DNA from: Companilactobacillus huachuanensis
Lineage (GTDB): Bacteria; Bacillota; Bacilli; Lactobacillales; Lactobacillaceae
Length of the DNA: 64,000 nt
Reading direction: 5' to 3'
Assembly: GCF_005404815.1 (NCBI RefSeq)
Contig: NZ_BJDF01000016.1
Coordinates: 17,929 to 81,928 of the forward strand
The notes under the pieces were generated by a model. It searched no databases, was not told the origin of the DNA, and saw only the letters and a program-made list of their open reading frames with translations. A program made the translations under genes and the position numbers. Shown here one piece after another: positions 9,527 through 16,948 of this stretch (position 1 is its first letter; the number at the start of each line of letters is the position of its first letter).

Positions 9527-9693
9527 ATAAAAAACACCCTTGTCTAAATAAGACAAGGGTGCAGTTTGCACGGTACCACCTAGTTTTTTTGCTGCAGTTA
9601 ACGCCTGCCAAACGATTAAAAGTCACACAATCAGTCGTTATCTGCTCTCAGCCACCAGATTCTCTGTAAAACGATTTACTTGATTACGAATAT
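9527..9693 (-). promoter_or_regulatory. T-box leader of hisS-aspS
   Basis: Read on the minus strand, the leader contains the T-box core AGGTGGTACCGTG, which pairs with the acceptor end of uncharged tRNA. It is followed by a terminator (CACCCTTGTCT with AGACAAGGGTG, then TTTTTT). An upstream stem-loop region includes GGTGGCTGAGAG and AACGA...TCGTT. The region before the T-box sequence has GAC and GAU triplets but no CAC or CAU triplet, which suggests an Asp rather than His specifier. The precise specifier loop was not modelled. Confidence 0.88.
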
Positions 9694-9699
9694 ACTTAT

Positions 9700-9728
9700 A
9701 AATTATCCAAAATGACTCAAATTGTCAA
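9700..9728 (-). promoter_or_regulatory. Sigma-A promoter of the hisS-aspS operon
   Basis: A perfect -35 TTGACA (9723-9728) and a -10 TAATTT (9700-9705) are separated by 17 bases. This places the transcript start near 9693, at the 5' end of the T-box leader. Confidence 0.8.
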
Positions 9729-10045
9729 GTTTGTTTAGTTATGTTTGCGTTTTCAAAAATGTTAAAAGTAATAGTTTATTGAAATATGCAGTTTACAGCT
9801 CTGTAGACGGAAAGGTAAAATTGTCCAATTCTGAAGATGAGCAACCTTCAAAAAAAGTTATTTTGAGGTACTTAAAACGTGAATTTTTCAATAATTTCGA
9901 CTTTTATACATAAATATACGAACAATAGTTCTAAAAAGGTAAAATTTATTACAAATTTACAAACTATTCTTTCAACTTAACGCTATATTAAGTAATATAT
10001 AGGGTGTACAAACATAAGTAATTTGACAATGAAGGAATCAGTTAA

Positions 10046-11347
10046 ATGAAAAAGACTATTAAATTTTTTATTAAAAACCGGATTCTTGTTGCCATTTTGT
10101 TATTACTCGCCCTTTCGAGTTGGTCAACAGTGGCTTTAGCTAGTGCTAATGCTGTTGTCGTTCAGTCCGACTCAGTAAATGTTCGTGTTGGTCCAGGATT
10201 AGCCTATGCTAATATGGGTCAAGTTAAAAAAGGTGACAAATTGGCCATCTTGGACGAAAAAAACAAATGGTATCAAGTCAGATTATCCGGAGACAAAATT
10301 GGCTGGGTAGCTAGCTGGTTGATCGATAACACAGATGTAAGTTCGGCAACCAATAAAGTTGGAATCGTCAAAGTCCCTAACACAACCGTCTTCAAGAATG
10401 CCGATGCCGGTAGCAATGTTTTAGGAACGATTGAACAATCACAAAAAGTTACTATTATGTATCAGGAACAAGATTGGACACAAATTTTATACAATGGTAC
10501 TGCCGGTTGGGTCAAGTCGAGCTTTATCCAAGGTACTCAAGAAACATCAGGTTCGTCCAACTCTTCTACTACTTCCGACAATAACATTAAGAAAGTTACC
10601 GTCACACAACCAAATACAAAATTACGTATCGATCCAGATCAAAATGGCCGTGTCATTAAAACAGTTAAAGTCGGTAAGCAATTTGACTACTTAAGTAAAG
10701 ATGGCAAGTGGTATAAAGTCCGTGATGCTGATGGATCAGTTGGTTACGTTGCCAGTTGGGTTGTAACAATCTCAGGTACCAAGAGTGCTGTGAAGTCTGC
10801 TGCGACAAATATTTCAGAAGCTACAATCGTGATTGACCCTGGGCATGGTGGCGATGATTCTGGTGCTGAGTCGAAGAAGAGTACTTATGAAAAGAACTTT
10901 ACCCTCGCCTATGCTAAAGCAATTCAAAGTGACCTAGAAAAAACTGGTGCTCGAGTGGTCTTAACTCGTTCTGGAGATGACAGTAAATCATTAGGTGATC
11001 GAGCTCGTCTCTCAAGTAAGCTTCAAGCTGATGCATTTATCAGTTTGCATTTTGACTCCAGTGCCCAAGCAAATGCCGGTTCTGGTGTCACAACTTACTA
11101 TTACAACAAGAGTAAAGACGGTACCCTAGCTGATGATTTAAATAATCAACTCAAAGGATTGCCAATCGGAAATCGTGGTACTGCTCAAAAGGACCTCTAT
11201 GTCTTGCACTACAATAGTCAGCCATCTGTCTTGATTGAATTAGGATATATCAACTCAAAAACAGATTATAAACATATTAATTCTGCTGCTTATAAAGCAT
11301 CCGTCGCTCAAGATGTAACTAATGGTCTGAAAGAATATTTTAAATAA
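10046..11347 (+). CDS. N-acetylmuramoyl-L-alanine amidase with three SH3b domains
   Basis: Cell-wall hydrolase that cuts the bond between MurNAc and the peptide stem. A signal peptide or membrane anchor occupies residues 1-33. Three bacterial SH3 domains follow (about 35-95, 105-163, 183-243; each with a GWV or GYV motif), then an Amidase_3 domain from about 258. The zinc and catalytic residues are visible: His267 in DPGHGG, Glu282, His335 in SLHFDSS and Glu398 in LIELGYINS. The start has AAGGAATC upstream. It is a single gene, divergent from hisS, and is followed by a clear terminator. Confidence 0.94.
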   Translation: MKKTIKFFIKNRILVAILLLLALSSWSTVALASANAVVVQSDSVNVRVGPGLAYANMGQVKKGDKLAILDEKNKWYQVRLSGDKIGWVASWLIDNTDVSSATNKVGIVKVPNTTVFKNADAGSNVLGTIEQSQKVTIMYQEQDWTQILYNGTAGWVKSSFIQGTQETSGSSNSSTTSDNNIKKVTVTQPNTKLRIDPDQNGRVIKTVKVGKQFDYLSKDGKWYKVRDADGSVGYVASWVVTISGTKSAVKSAATNISEATIVIDPGHGGDDSGAESKKSTYEKNFTLAYAKAIQSDLEKTGARVVLTRSGDDSKSLGDRARLSSKLQADAFISLHFDSSAQANAGSGVTTYYYNKSKDGTLADDLNNQLKGLPIGNRGTAQKDLYVLHYNSQPSVLIELGYINSKTDYKHINSAAYKASVAQDVTNGLKEYFK

Positions 11348-11353
11348 AATTCA

Positions 11354-11391
11354 AAGAACTGTCATTTGTTAATTAAATGGCAGTTCTTTTT
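11354..11391 (+). terminator. Terminator of the amidase gene
   Basis: AAAGAACTGTCATTT and AAATGGCAGTTCTTTTT form a long stem around GTTAATT, seven bases after the stop codon. Confidence 0.82.
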
Positions 11392-11399
11392 GTTATTGT

Positions 11400-11475
11400 C
11401 TAAAGGTTGATGTATTATGCCGTTTCCGGACCTGAAAGTATTCATATGTTGCGCGGTACAATCCGAGGCTTTCGT
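11400..11475 (-). repeat. Truncated structured repeat, reverse orientation
   Basis: Starts CTAAAGGTTGATG and continues ATGCCGTTTCCGGACCTGAA into TATGTTGCGCGGTACAATCC, which is the right end of a subfamily A repeat read backwards. The rest of the core and the other terminus are missing. The remaining AT-rich stretch to 11863 holds nothing else I can identify. Confidence 0.8.
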
Positions 11476-11863
11476 TTTATTTTCGTTAAATTATATTTTT
11501 GTACTCCACAGAATCATAATATTTTATTAAATTCATGAGTACATATGAATACTCAATCATTCTTAAAAAACGATGAGAATTCACTTGTATATTCAAGACA
11601 AATTTCATAAATTATAAGGATATTCATATTAAATTGCTTTAATCAATTATAAAAAGTATCATATATCCCATTCCCTTTCACAATCAACAACATACAGCTT
11701 TATCTAGTTTGATTCTTCTAATTTTTATTTCTATCTGAAAATAAAAGACCCAAGCCAGATGTGAATGTTGATATAATGGTTTTACATCGGAAAGTCCAAT
11801 AATAATCTCAAGGCCGGAACGGTCAAATTTCAACACATTAAGTAATAATCGGAGGTTTTATCT

Positions 11864-12391
11864 ATGAAAGTTTACTTAATTCGTCACTCTCAACCAGATT
11901 TTAAACAAGTAGATCAAGCTGGTTACGTTGGCTATGGGCGCGACTTAACTCGCTTGACCCCCTACGGTATTAAAGTTGCGCAGAAAACGGCTCTAAATCC
12001 TATTTTCGACCAAATGCAGTTACTCTTGATTTCTCCATACACTAGAACCATGCAAACTGCCATGGAAATTGTCAAAACTCATCCTGCCTTACCCACCCAA
12101 GTTGAACTAATGCTGCACGAATGGCGGCCTGATTTGACTGGTCGTAAATTGACTGGCTATCCTCAGGTCAAAGCAGCGTATAATGATTATTTAAACAATA
12201 CTCATAATTCGGATATGGATTATGAAACTGCTGAACAGATCATATCCCGCGTTAAATCGGTTCTAGATAAATATAAAAATGATTATGACTGTATTGGCTG
12301 TGTAACACATGGACAAGTTATTAGGCGGATGAAAGGTATGGATATGCAGACGCAAATTCCATATTGTGGAATTTATCAGCTTGATTATTAA
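11864..12391 (+). CDS. Histidine phosphatase family protein
   Basis: Phosphoglycerate-mutase-like phosphatase that works through a phosphohistidine. The catalytic arginine and histidine are Arg7-His8 (LIRHSQPDF; the usual G after RH is S). A second conserved motif is SPYTRTMQTA near residue 60, and the second histidine is in CVTHGQVIRR near the C-terminus. At 175 residues it is a compact single-domain protein. The start follows CGGAGG. The substrate cannot be told from the sequence; the family includes broad-specificity and protein phosphatases. Confidence 0.9.
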   Translation: MKVYLIRHSQPDFKQVDQAGYVGYGRDLTRLTPYGIKVAQKTALNPIFDQMQLLLISPYTRTMQTAMEIVKTHPALPTQVELMLHEWRPDLTGRKLTGYPQVKAAYNDYLNNTHNSDMDYETAEQIISRVKSVLDKYKNDYDCIGCVTHGQVIRRMKGMDMQTQIPYCGIYQLDY

Positions 12392-12406
12392 TAGTTTTAA
12401 CACTTT

Positions 12407-12766
12407 GTGCTATTTAAGTTTAGTGACTGCAAATTTATAAAACTCACTGGGGGATCAATCATCAAAAACTTTGATAAATCGCTACCTACTAAAGATAGTC
12501 GTGAACTTTACGATGAAAAACAAAAATTACCAAAACTTTTTAGAACCTACAATCGACGTCAATTCTTCGAGTTATTGATTGGCCTAGCCACCCTTGTTGT
12601 CCGTGGAATCGGAATATTGTTCCTAATTGCATCCCTAATGGATCTGTATTTCTTCTCGACAGTCTACAAAGTCAGAAATATGCACACTGGTGAAACCTTT
12701 TTGATGGAACGAAATGAATGGTCACATTATCGAAAATTGTATAAGGAACAGAACAAAAAGGCTTAG
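12407..12766 (+). CDS. Small single-pass membrane protein of unknown function
   Basis: I do not recognise the family. The coding frame gives up to 119 residues with a charged N-terminal half (KDSRELYDEKQKLPKLF), one strong hydrophobic segment around residues 53-83 (FFELLIGLATLVV...LIASLMDLYFF), and a basic tail ending EQNKKA. The start is unclear: the GTG at 12407 has no good ribosome binding site, while GGGGG at about 12450 suggests initiation further in, although no standard start codon follows at the right spacing. It may be co-transcribed with the phosphatase 16 bases upstream. Confidence 0.55.
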   Translation: MLFKFSDCKFIKLTGGSIIKNFDKSLPTKDSRELYDEKQKLPKLFRTYNRRQFFELLIGLATLVVRGIGILFLIASLMDLYFFSTVYKVRNMHTGETFLMERNEWSHYRKLYKEQNKKA

Positions 12767-12866
12767 TTATAGCTAAAGTCTCTTTAAATTTGGTTAAAAG
12801 CTGGCCGTTTTATTAGACATAATAATTTCTGATGAATTCAAATTTTTAATTATAGGCAAATTACAT

Positions 12867-12924
12867 AAAATGAGTTGTATCACACCTAATGGACCAAATA
12901 ATTAGGTGTAATACAGCTCATTTT
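12867..12924. repeat. Short palindromic hairpin, TGAGTTGTATCACACC type
   Basis: AAAATGAGTTGTATCACACC and its near-complement at 12905-12924 form an arm of more than 20 bp with the loop GGACCAAAT. It is one of the clearest members of the short hairpin family and lies about 50 bp before a structured repeat. Confidence 0.8.
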
Positions 12925-12974
12925 GTTAGTTTTAATATTTAATGATTGACACAAATGCTTTAAAAATAATTATT

Positions 12975-13295
12975 GAAATACTTCTATAACCAATTACTTA
13001 TTGCTTTTAAATATACAGCATTAAATTTATTTACCAATTTAGTTAAATGGCAAGAGATTACAATTGGACATTCTTATTATTAAAAAACTAGTTGGAAGAG
13101 CTGAAAGTATTCATTTGCAGCGAAAGTGGCGTTAGAACTTTACTCTTACACCACCGGGCGTGTTGGAGACTTACCGGTTTTTGGTAAGGCTTCAACCGAG
13201 ATTCGAGACCGCCTTTTGGCTCGGATCGTACCGCGCAGCATATGAATACTTTCAGCTCTGGAAACGGAATAATGCATCAAACTTTCAACCTTTAG
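12975..13295 (+). repeat. Structured repeat, subfamily A, decayed left end
   Basis: The right part is intact: core 13091-13258 and terminus CTTTCAACCTTTAG ending at 13295. The left terminus has decayed to something like ATTGAAATAC. Compensatory variants include the P3 stem CTTACC/GGTAAG, P4 GATTCGAG/CTCGGATC, and GAAAGTATTC/GAATACTTTC in the closing stem. With the hairpin at 12867 it fills the gene-free region 12767-13329. Confidence 0.82.
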
Positions 13296-13329
13296 TATGC
13301 AGAAAAAAATCATAACAAACTATATTTTT

Positions 13330-14043
13330 TCAACGTTTTTGAGTAATCGACACATAGGAATATCTTTCAGCATGATACCAAGATTCTGTATATTCCAATG
13401 GCTTTTGTTCAATATCGTATAGCGTATCGACAACTTTTAAGGCAACTCCACTTTTTTTACCATACAAGCTCTCAGCAATTTCATCAACAACCTTGGTCGC
13501 ACTGACAACTTCCTTATCGTACGAAAATTTCTGTAGATATTCTTGTTCCAAAATTCGATAAAATGAATCATTTTCAAAATCATATTTTTCTAAATTGGGA
13601 AATAATTCAACTGGCGTATAAATAATTTCATAAGCCACCGGCTGATTATTTGCCAATCTTAACCGCTTAATACAATAGCAACGTGTTTCTTCTGGCATTC
13701 CCAACGTTAATCGCACAATTTCTGGTGGTACAACTTTCTTGAAACTCAAGACTCGGCTACTTGGTGTCAATCCTCGTTCTTTCATCAGCTCCGTAAAACT
13801 ATGAATATACTGACTTTGTTGTAAGATACGCTTATTAATAAAAACACCTTTGCCCTTTTCCCGATACAGCAATCCATCTGTTACTAAAATATCGAGTACT
13901 TGGCGTGCTGTCATTCGACTGACCGAGAAGCGTTCCATTATTTCCTTTTCAGTCGCAAATTTCTTATTATCAGCGGATTTCATATGTTCAATTTCAGCAT
14001 GTAGTTGTTTCGTTATTTGTTTTGTCGAAAGTTTTGTGTTCAA
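13330..14043 (-). CDS. GntR family transcriptional regulator (HutC/UTRA type)
   Basis: DNA-binding regulator with an N-terminal winged helix-turn-helix (about residues 8-75, including FSVSRMTARQVLDILVTDGLL) and a C-terminal UTRA effector domain (about 95-235, with RLRLANNQPVAYE and YTESWYH), which in this subfamily binds sugar phosphates or similar ligands. At 237 residues it is the normal size. It is divergent from a SIS-domain gene, with AT-rich palindromes between them, so it most likely controls that gene and itself. Confidence 0.92.
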   Translation of the reverse strand: MNTKLSTKQITKQLHAEIEHMKSADNKKFATEKEIMERFSVSRMTARQVLDILVTDGLLYREKGKGVFINKRILQQSQYIHSFTELMKERGLTPSSRVLSFKKVVPPEIVRLTLGMPEETRCYCIKRLRLANNQPVAYEIIYTPVELFPNLEKYDFENDSFYRILEQEYLQKFSYDKEVVSATKVVDEIAESLYGKKSGVALKVVDTLYDIEQKPLEYTESWYHAERYSYVSITQKR

Positions 14044-14110
14044 TTTAAGTCACTTCCCAGTTTCTTGATAAAACCATTATATATTATTTCCGTATACATT
14101 ATTGTATAAA

Positions 14111-14155
14111 TTCAAAATTATAGTACAATCAATGTATAATTATTGTATATACAAT
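14111..14155 (+). promoter_or_regulatory. Promoter and probable GntR operator before the SIS gene
   Basis: TTCAAA (14111-14116) and TATAAT (14135-14140), separated by 18 bases, form a promoter for the SIS gene. Just downstream the perfect palindrome ATTGTATATACAAT (14142-14155) would overlap the transcript start. A related GTATACATTATTGTATA lies at 14092-14108. That these are operators is inferred from symmetry and position. Confidence 0.6.
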
Positions 14156-14180
14156 ATCAATTTGGAAGGAACTTTAAATT

Positions 14181-14900
14181 ATGAATTTAATGCAGCAGTA
14201 TTACCAAACTATTAATCGTGACATGAATTATGTAATTACTAACGAATCAGAATCTATCAAACAGGCATCAGATATGATTGATAGCAGTGTTAATAACGGT
14301 CATAAAGTATACTTTTTTGGCACTGGTCATTCATATATTGTCGGTCAAGAAGTCTTTGCTCGAGCTGGCGGCTATGCTGACTTCGTCCCGATTTTGGAAA
14401 ATGAACTGGGAATGAATCATGCTTTTAAGAGTACTCTGATTGAACGAACTACGGCATATGCTGATGTCATAATGGGATTATATACTTTCAAAAAAGATGA
14501 CGTTATCGTGATGACATCAAATTCAGGACGTAATGCTCTATTAATTGAGTTGGGATTACGTTTGAAAAAAATCGGTGTTCATATTATTGGAATCACCGCT
14601 TTAGAGGCTTCAAAAAATAGTAAGAGTAGACACACATCCGGATTGCATTTGTATGAAATTGCCGATGTTGTTTTAGACAACCGTTCTGTTTATGGAGATG
14701 CAAGTATCAATCATTCAGACGACATCAAAACCTGCCCCACTTCAACTATCATGAGCTGCTTCATTGCCCAACTCATTGTTAGCGACTTTGTTGAACGTCA
14801 AGTCCAAACTGGAAAAGATGTTCCAGTTTTCAGAAGTAGCAATATAGATGGTGGCGATGAATACAACGAAAAATTATTCGATAAATATAAACGCAGTTAA
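14181..14900 (+). CDS. SIS domain protein (UPF0309-like)
   Basis: Sugar isomerase-fold protein that probably binds a phosphosugar. The SIS core shows YFFGTGHSYIVGQEVFARAGG (residues about 45-65) and the phosphate-binding loop MTSNSGRN (about 111-118). Length 239 residues. It starts after GGAAGGAAC and is the only gene in its unit, divergent from a UTRA-type regulator, so it probably handles an amino-sugar phosphate or related compound that induces it. Which sugar cannot be told from the sequence. Confidence 0.86.
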   Translation: MNLMQQYYQTINRDMNYVITNESESIKQASDMIDSSVNNGHKVYFFGTGHSYIVGQEVFARAGGYADFVPILENELGMNHAFKSTLIERTTAYADVIMGLYTFKKDDVIVMTSNSGRNALLIELGLRLKKIGVHIIGITALEASKNSKSRHTSGLHLYEIADVVLDNRSVYGDASINHSDDIKTCPTSTIMSCFIAQLIVSDFVERQVQTGKDVPVFRSSNIDGGDEYNEKLFDKYKRS

Positions 14901-15060
14901 ACGTTGGGATAGTCAAACAGACCGTTAGGAAACCAGAAGAAGCTAGTAATTTAAAGACTCCCCACTTTTTTTGGCATTTCTTTCTTAACTTTAGTTATAG
15001 AAGCATCTTATTAATTATTTTAAAAGTTTTTTGTGCCCATCATTAAATATTAGAATTTAA

Positions 15061-15117
15061 AAAAATGAGTTGTATCTCACCTAATTATTTTTTTAAGTGT
15101 GATACAACTCATTTTTT
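15061..15117. repeat. Short palindromic hairpin, TGAGTTGTATCTCACC type
   Basis: AAAAATGAGTTGTATCTCAC and GTGTGATACAACTCATTTTTT form an arm of about 20 bp. It lies in the region between the SIS gene and the next gene, about 90 bp before a subfamily B repeat. Confidence 0.8.
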
Positions 15118-15204
15118 GCGCTCTTTTTTATCCAATTTACTTATAATTAAAAATTATTAAAAATCCAAATCCATCAGAAATTATTTTATCTAATAGAAAA
15201 CAAT

Positions 15205-15400
15205 TAGTCGGAAGAGCTGAGAATATTCACCAGCTGTGGGTGTGGCGTTAGGACTTTACTGTTACACCACCGGGCGAGTTTGGAGCCTTTCCGGTTTATG
15301 GAAAGGCTTCAAACCGAGGTTCGAGACCGTTTCTCAGGCTCGAACCGGTCCGCATAGCAGGTGAATATTCTCGGCCCTGGAGACGGCAAACCTTTAACCA
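15205..15400 (+). repeat. Structured repeat, subfamily B, copy 1
   Basis: Core 15213-15378 with the B-type flank GGAGACGGCAAACCTTTAA. Stems carry their own compensatory set: closing stem AATATTCACC/GGTGAATATT, P3 CCTTTCC/GGAAAGG, P4 GGTTCGAG/CTCGAACC (fully Watson-Crick). No subfamily A terminus is present. The stretch 14901-15060 contains nothing else recognisable. Confidence 0.82.
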
Positions 15401-15477
15401 AATTTCAGAAAATACCCTTTTTGTTAATCCTTACATTAAATGACCATATTTAAAAAAGCTAATATGTGCCGGATCAC

Positions 15478-15885
15478 TTATTCGCTATAAGGGTGAATAC
15501 AATCAGCCAAACGCGACTGAATATAATTTAGTTCTGTGCTTTTCAACTCACGACTCTCTTTAATTGTTTTAACAAGTCCTAAAATGGTTTCTTTATCCAT
15601 TTCATTACTCAAATCCAAACAATATCCATTGCGACGTAAGAAAAAGTCCATTGCAGCAATCGCTGTCTGGGTATTATATTTATCAAAAATATCATCACAA
15701 ATAATTGTGCAAAATAAATGTGTCAAATAAACGTTCAAATTGTCGAATTGCTTTAAAAATTCGACGTTACTTTGAAGTCGTTTCTCACTGAAGGTTATCT
15801 CTTCACTATCTTCAATGGCCAAATGAATTGCTACGATTTGGTCGTAAGTTAATTTTTCAAGTTTGTTATCCATATTTACATCCAT
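15478..15885 (-). CDS. Degenerate Doc/Fic-like protein
   Basis: A 135-residue protein with resemblance to the Doc (death on curing) family: an N-terminal segment LTYDQIVAIH and the later stretch DIFDKYNTQTAIAAM followed by FFLRRNGY align with Doc's HxFxDxNKRTA and the helix after it. The catalytic histidine, lysine and arginine of the Fic motif are replaced (D, T and Q), so AMP transfer or phosphorylation is unlikely. It overlaps the HAD gene through TAATG and is last in the rel-dtd-HAD unit. No antitoxin gene is beside it. The family assignment is by eye. Confidence 0.55.
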   Translation of the reverse strand: MDVNMDNKLEKLTYDQIVAIHLAIEDSEEITFSEKRLQSNVEFLKQFDNLNVYLTHLFCTIICDDIFDKYNTQTAIAAMDFFLRRNGYCLDLSNEMDKETILGLVKTIKESRELKSTELNYIQSRLADCIHPYSE

Positions 15886-16508
15886 TAAATTATTTTTTCG
15901 ATTTCTAACAAATCGCTGACCTGATAATCATAATCAAAGTCAACTTTCTCTGAATTCAAGAGAATCGTCTGTGCCCCGACACTATGGCCAAAATCAATAT
16001 CAATTTTACGGTCACCAACAACCCAAAGATCTTCTTTTTTGAGATCATACTTTTCAATCAAGTAATCTAACATTTCTGAATCAGGCTTACGCTTAAAATC
16101 ATCAGCAACAGTTACAATTTCCTTGAAGTAATGTTCAATGCCCAAGGACTTAGCCAATGGATAAATTGATTCATCACGATGTGTCACAATAAATTGCATG
16201 TAATGTTTATCATCACAATACTTCAAAATATTTTTAATGTGAGGAATCAGGGTGATTCTATCGTGATAGTCCTTCTCATATCGATAATAACTAGCGTAGA
16301 AAACCTTAACGGCCTGTTCTACGTCCTCTTGGTCAGCCAATAATTCGGTGACAAATTTTCGTACTGAAGTCTTCTTGGCCTCTTTAAAAATCGTATCTTT
16401 AGACAAGCTAATGTCAAAGTTCTCGCGCAGAGATTTCTGTGTAGCTGAGACAATCCCCGGATAACTATTGGCAATAGTATCATCAAAGTCCCAAACAATG
16501 CTTTTCAT
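15885..16508 (-). CDS. HAD-IA family hydrolase
   Basis: Haloacid dehalogenase-type phosphatase. The catalytic aspartates are in WDFDDTIANS at residues 6-15, a helical cap follows, motif II is VTHRDE and motif IV is VGDRKIDIDFG. The 207 residues suit a phosphoglycolate-phosphatase-like enzyme, but the substrate is unknown. It begins two bases after the dtd stop and its stop overlaps the start of the Doc-like gene, so all are one operon. Confidence 0.88.
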   Translation of the reverse strand: MKSIVWDFDDTIANSYPGIVSATQKSLRENFDISLSKDTIFKEAKKTSVRKFVTELLADQEDVEQAVKVFYASYYRYEKDYHDRITLIPHIKNILKYCDDKHYMQFIVTHRDESIYPLAKSLGIEHYFKEIVTVADDFKRKPDSEMLDYLIEKYDLKKEDLWVVGDRKIDIDFGHSVGAQTILLNSEKVDFDYDYQVSDLLEIEKII

Positions 16509-16510
16509 AT

Positions 16511-16948
16511 TTATCTCTCCATTAAAATAGTCACTGGTCCATCATTAGTGAGTGATACTTGCATATCAGCACCAAATTCTCCAGTTTCAACGGTCAAACC
16601 GTACCCTCTCAATAAATCATTGAATTGATCATATTTTTTACTTGAATCTGCAAAATTTCCAGCTCCAATAAAGCTAGGACGATTGCCATGCTTAGTATCT
16701 GCATATAGAGTAAATTGAGAAATGGATAAGATTTCACCATTGACGTCATTTATCGCTAAGTTCATTTTATCATCAGCATCAGAAAAGACACGCATATTTG
16801 CTATTTTGTGTGCCATATATTCGATTATTTCGTCAGTATCAACATCCGCAAAAGCCACCAACAAACAAAATCCCTGATCAATTTGACCAAGGATTTTGTC
16901 GTCAACAGTGACTTTAGCTTGAGATACTCGTTGTATTACAACTTTCAT
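16511..16948 (-). CDS. dtd: D-aminoacyl-tRNA deacylase
   Basis: Removes D-amino acids wrongly attached to tRNA. The two active-site motifs are seen: SQFTLYAD near residue 78 and DGPVTILMER at the C-terminus, plus GNRPSF. Length 145 is typical. Its start overlaps the last base of the rel stop codon, the rel-dtd order known from many Firmicutes. Confidence 0.95.
   Translation of the reverse strand: MKVVIQRVSQAKVTVDDKILGQIDQGFCLLVAFADVDTDEIIEYMAHKIANMRVFSDADDKMNLAINDVNGEILSISQFTLYADTKHGNRPSFIGAGNFADSSKKYDQFNDLLRGYGLTVETGEFGADMQVSLTNDGPVTILMER

Noticed and set aside
9513..9626. Longer hisS reading frame beginning upstream at 9626
   Set aside because: The extra 38 codons are the T-box leader and terminator read through. 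The ATG at 9512 has a perfect ribosome binding site and matches the family N-terminus.
9722..9913. 63-codon plus-strand frame between hisS and the amidase gene
   Set aside because: Starts at a TTG inside the hisS promoter, has no ribosome binding site and no recognisable protein features.
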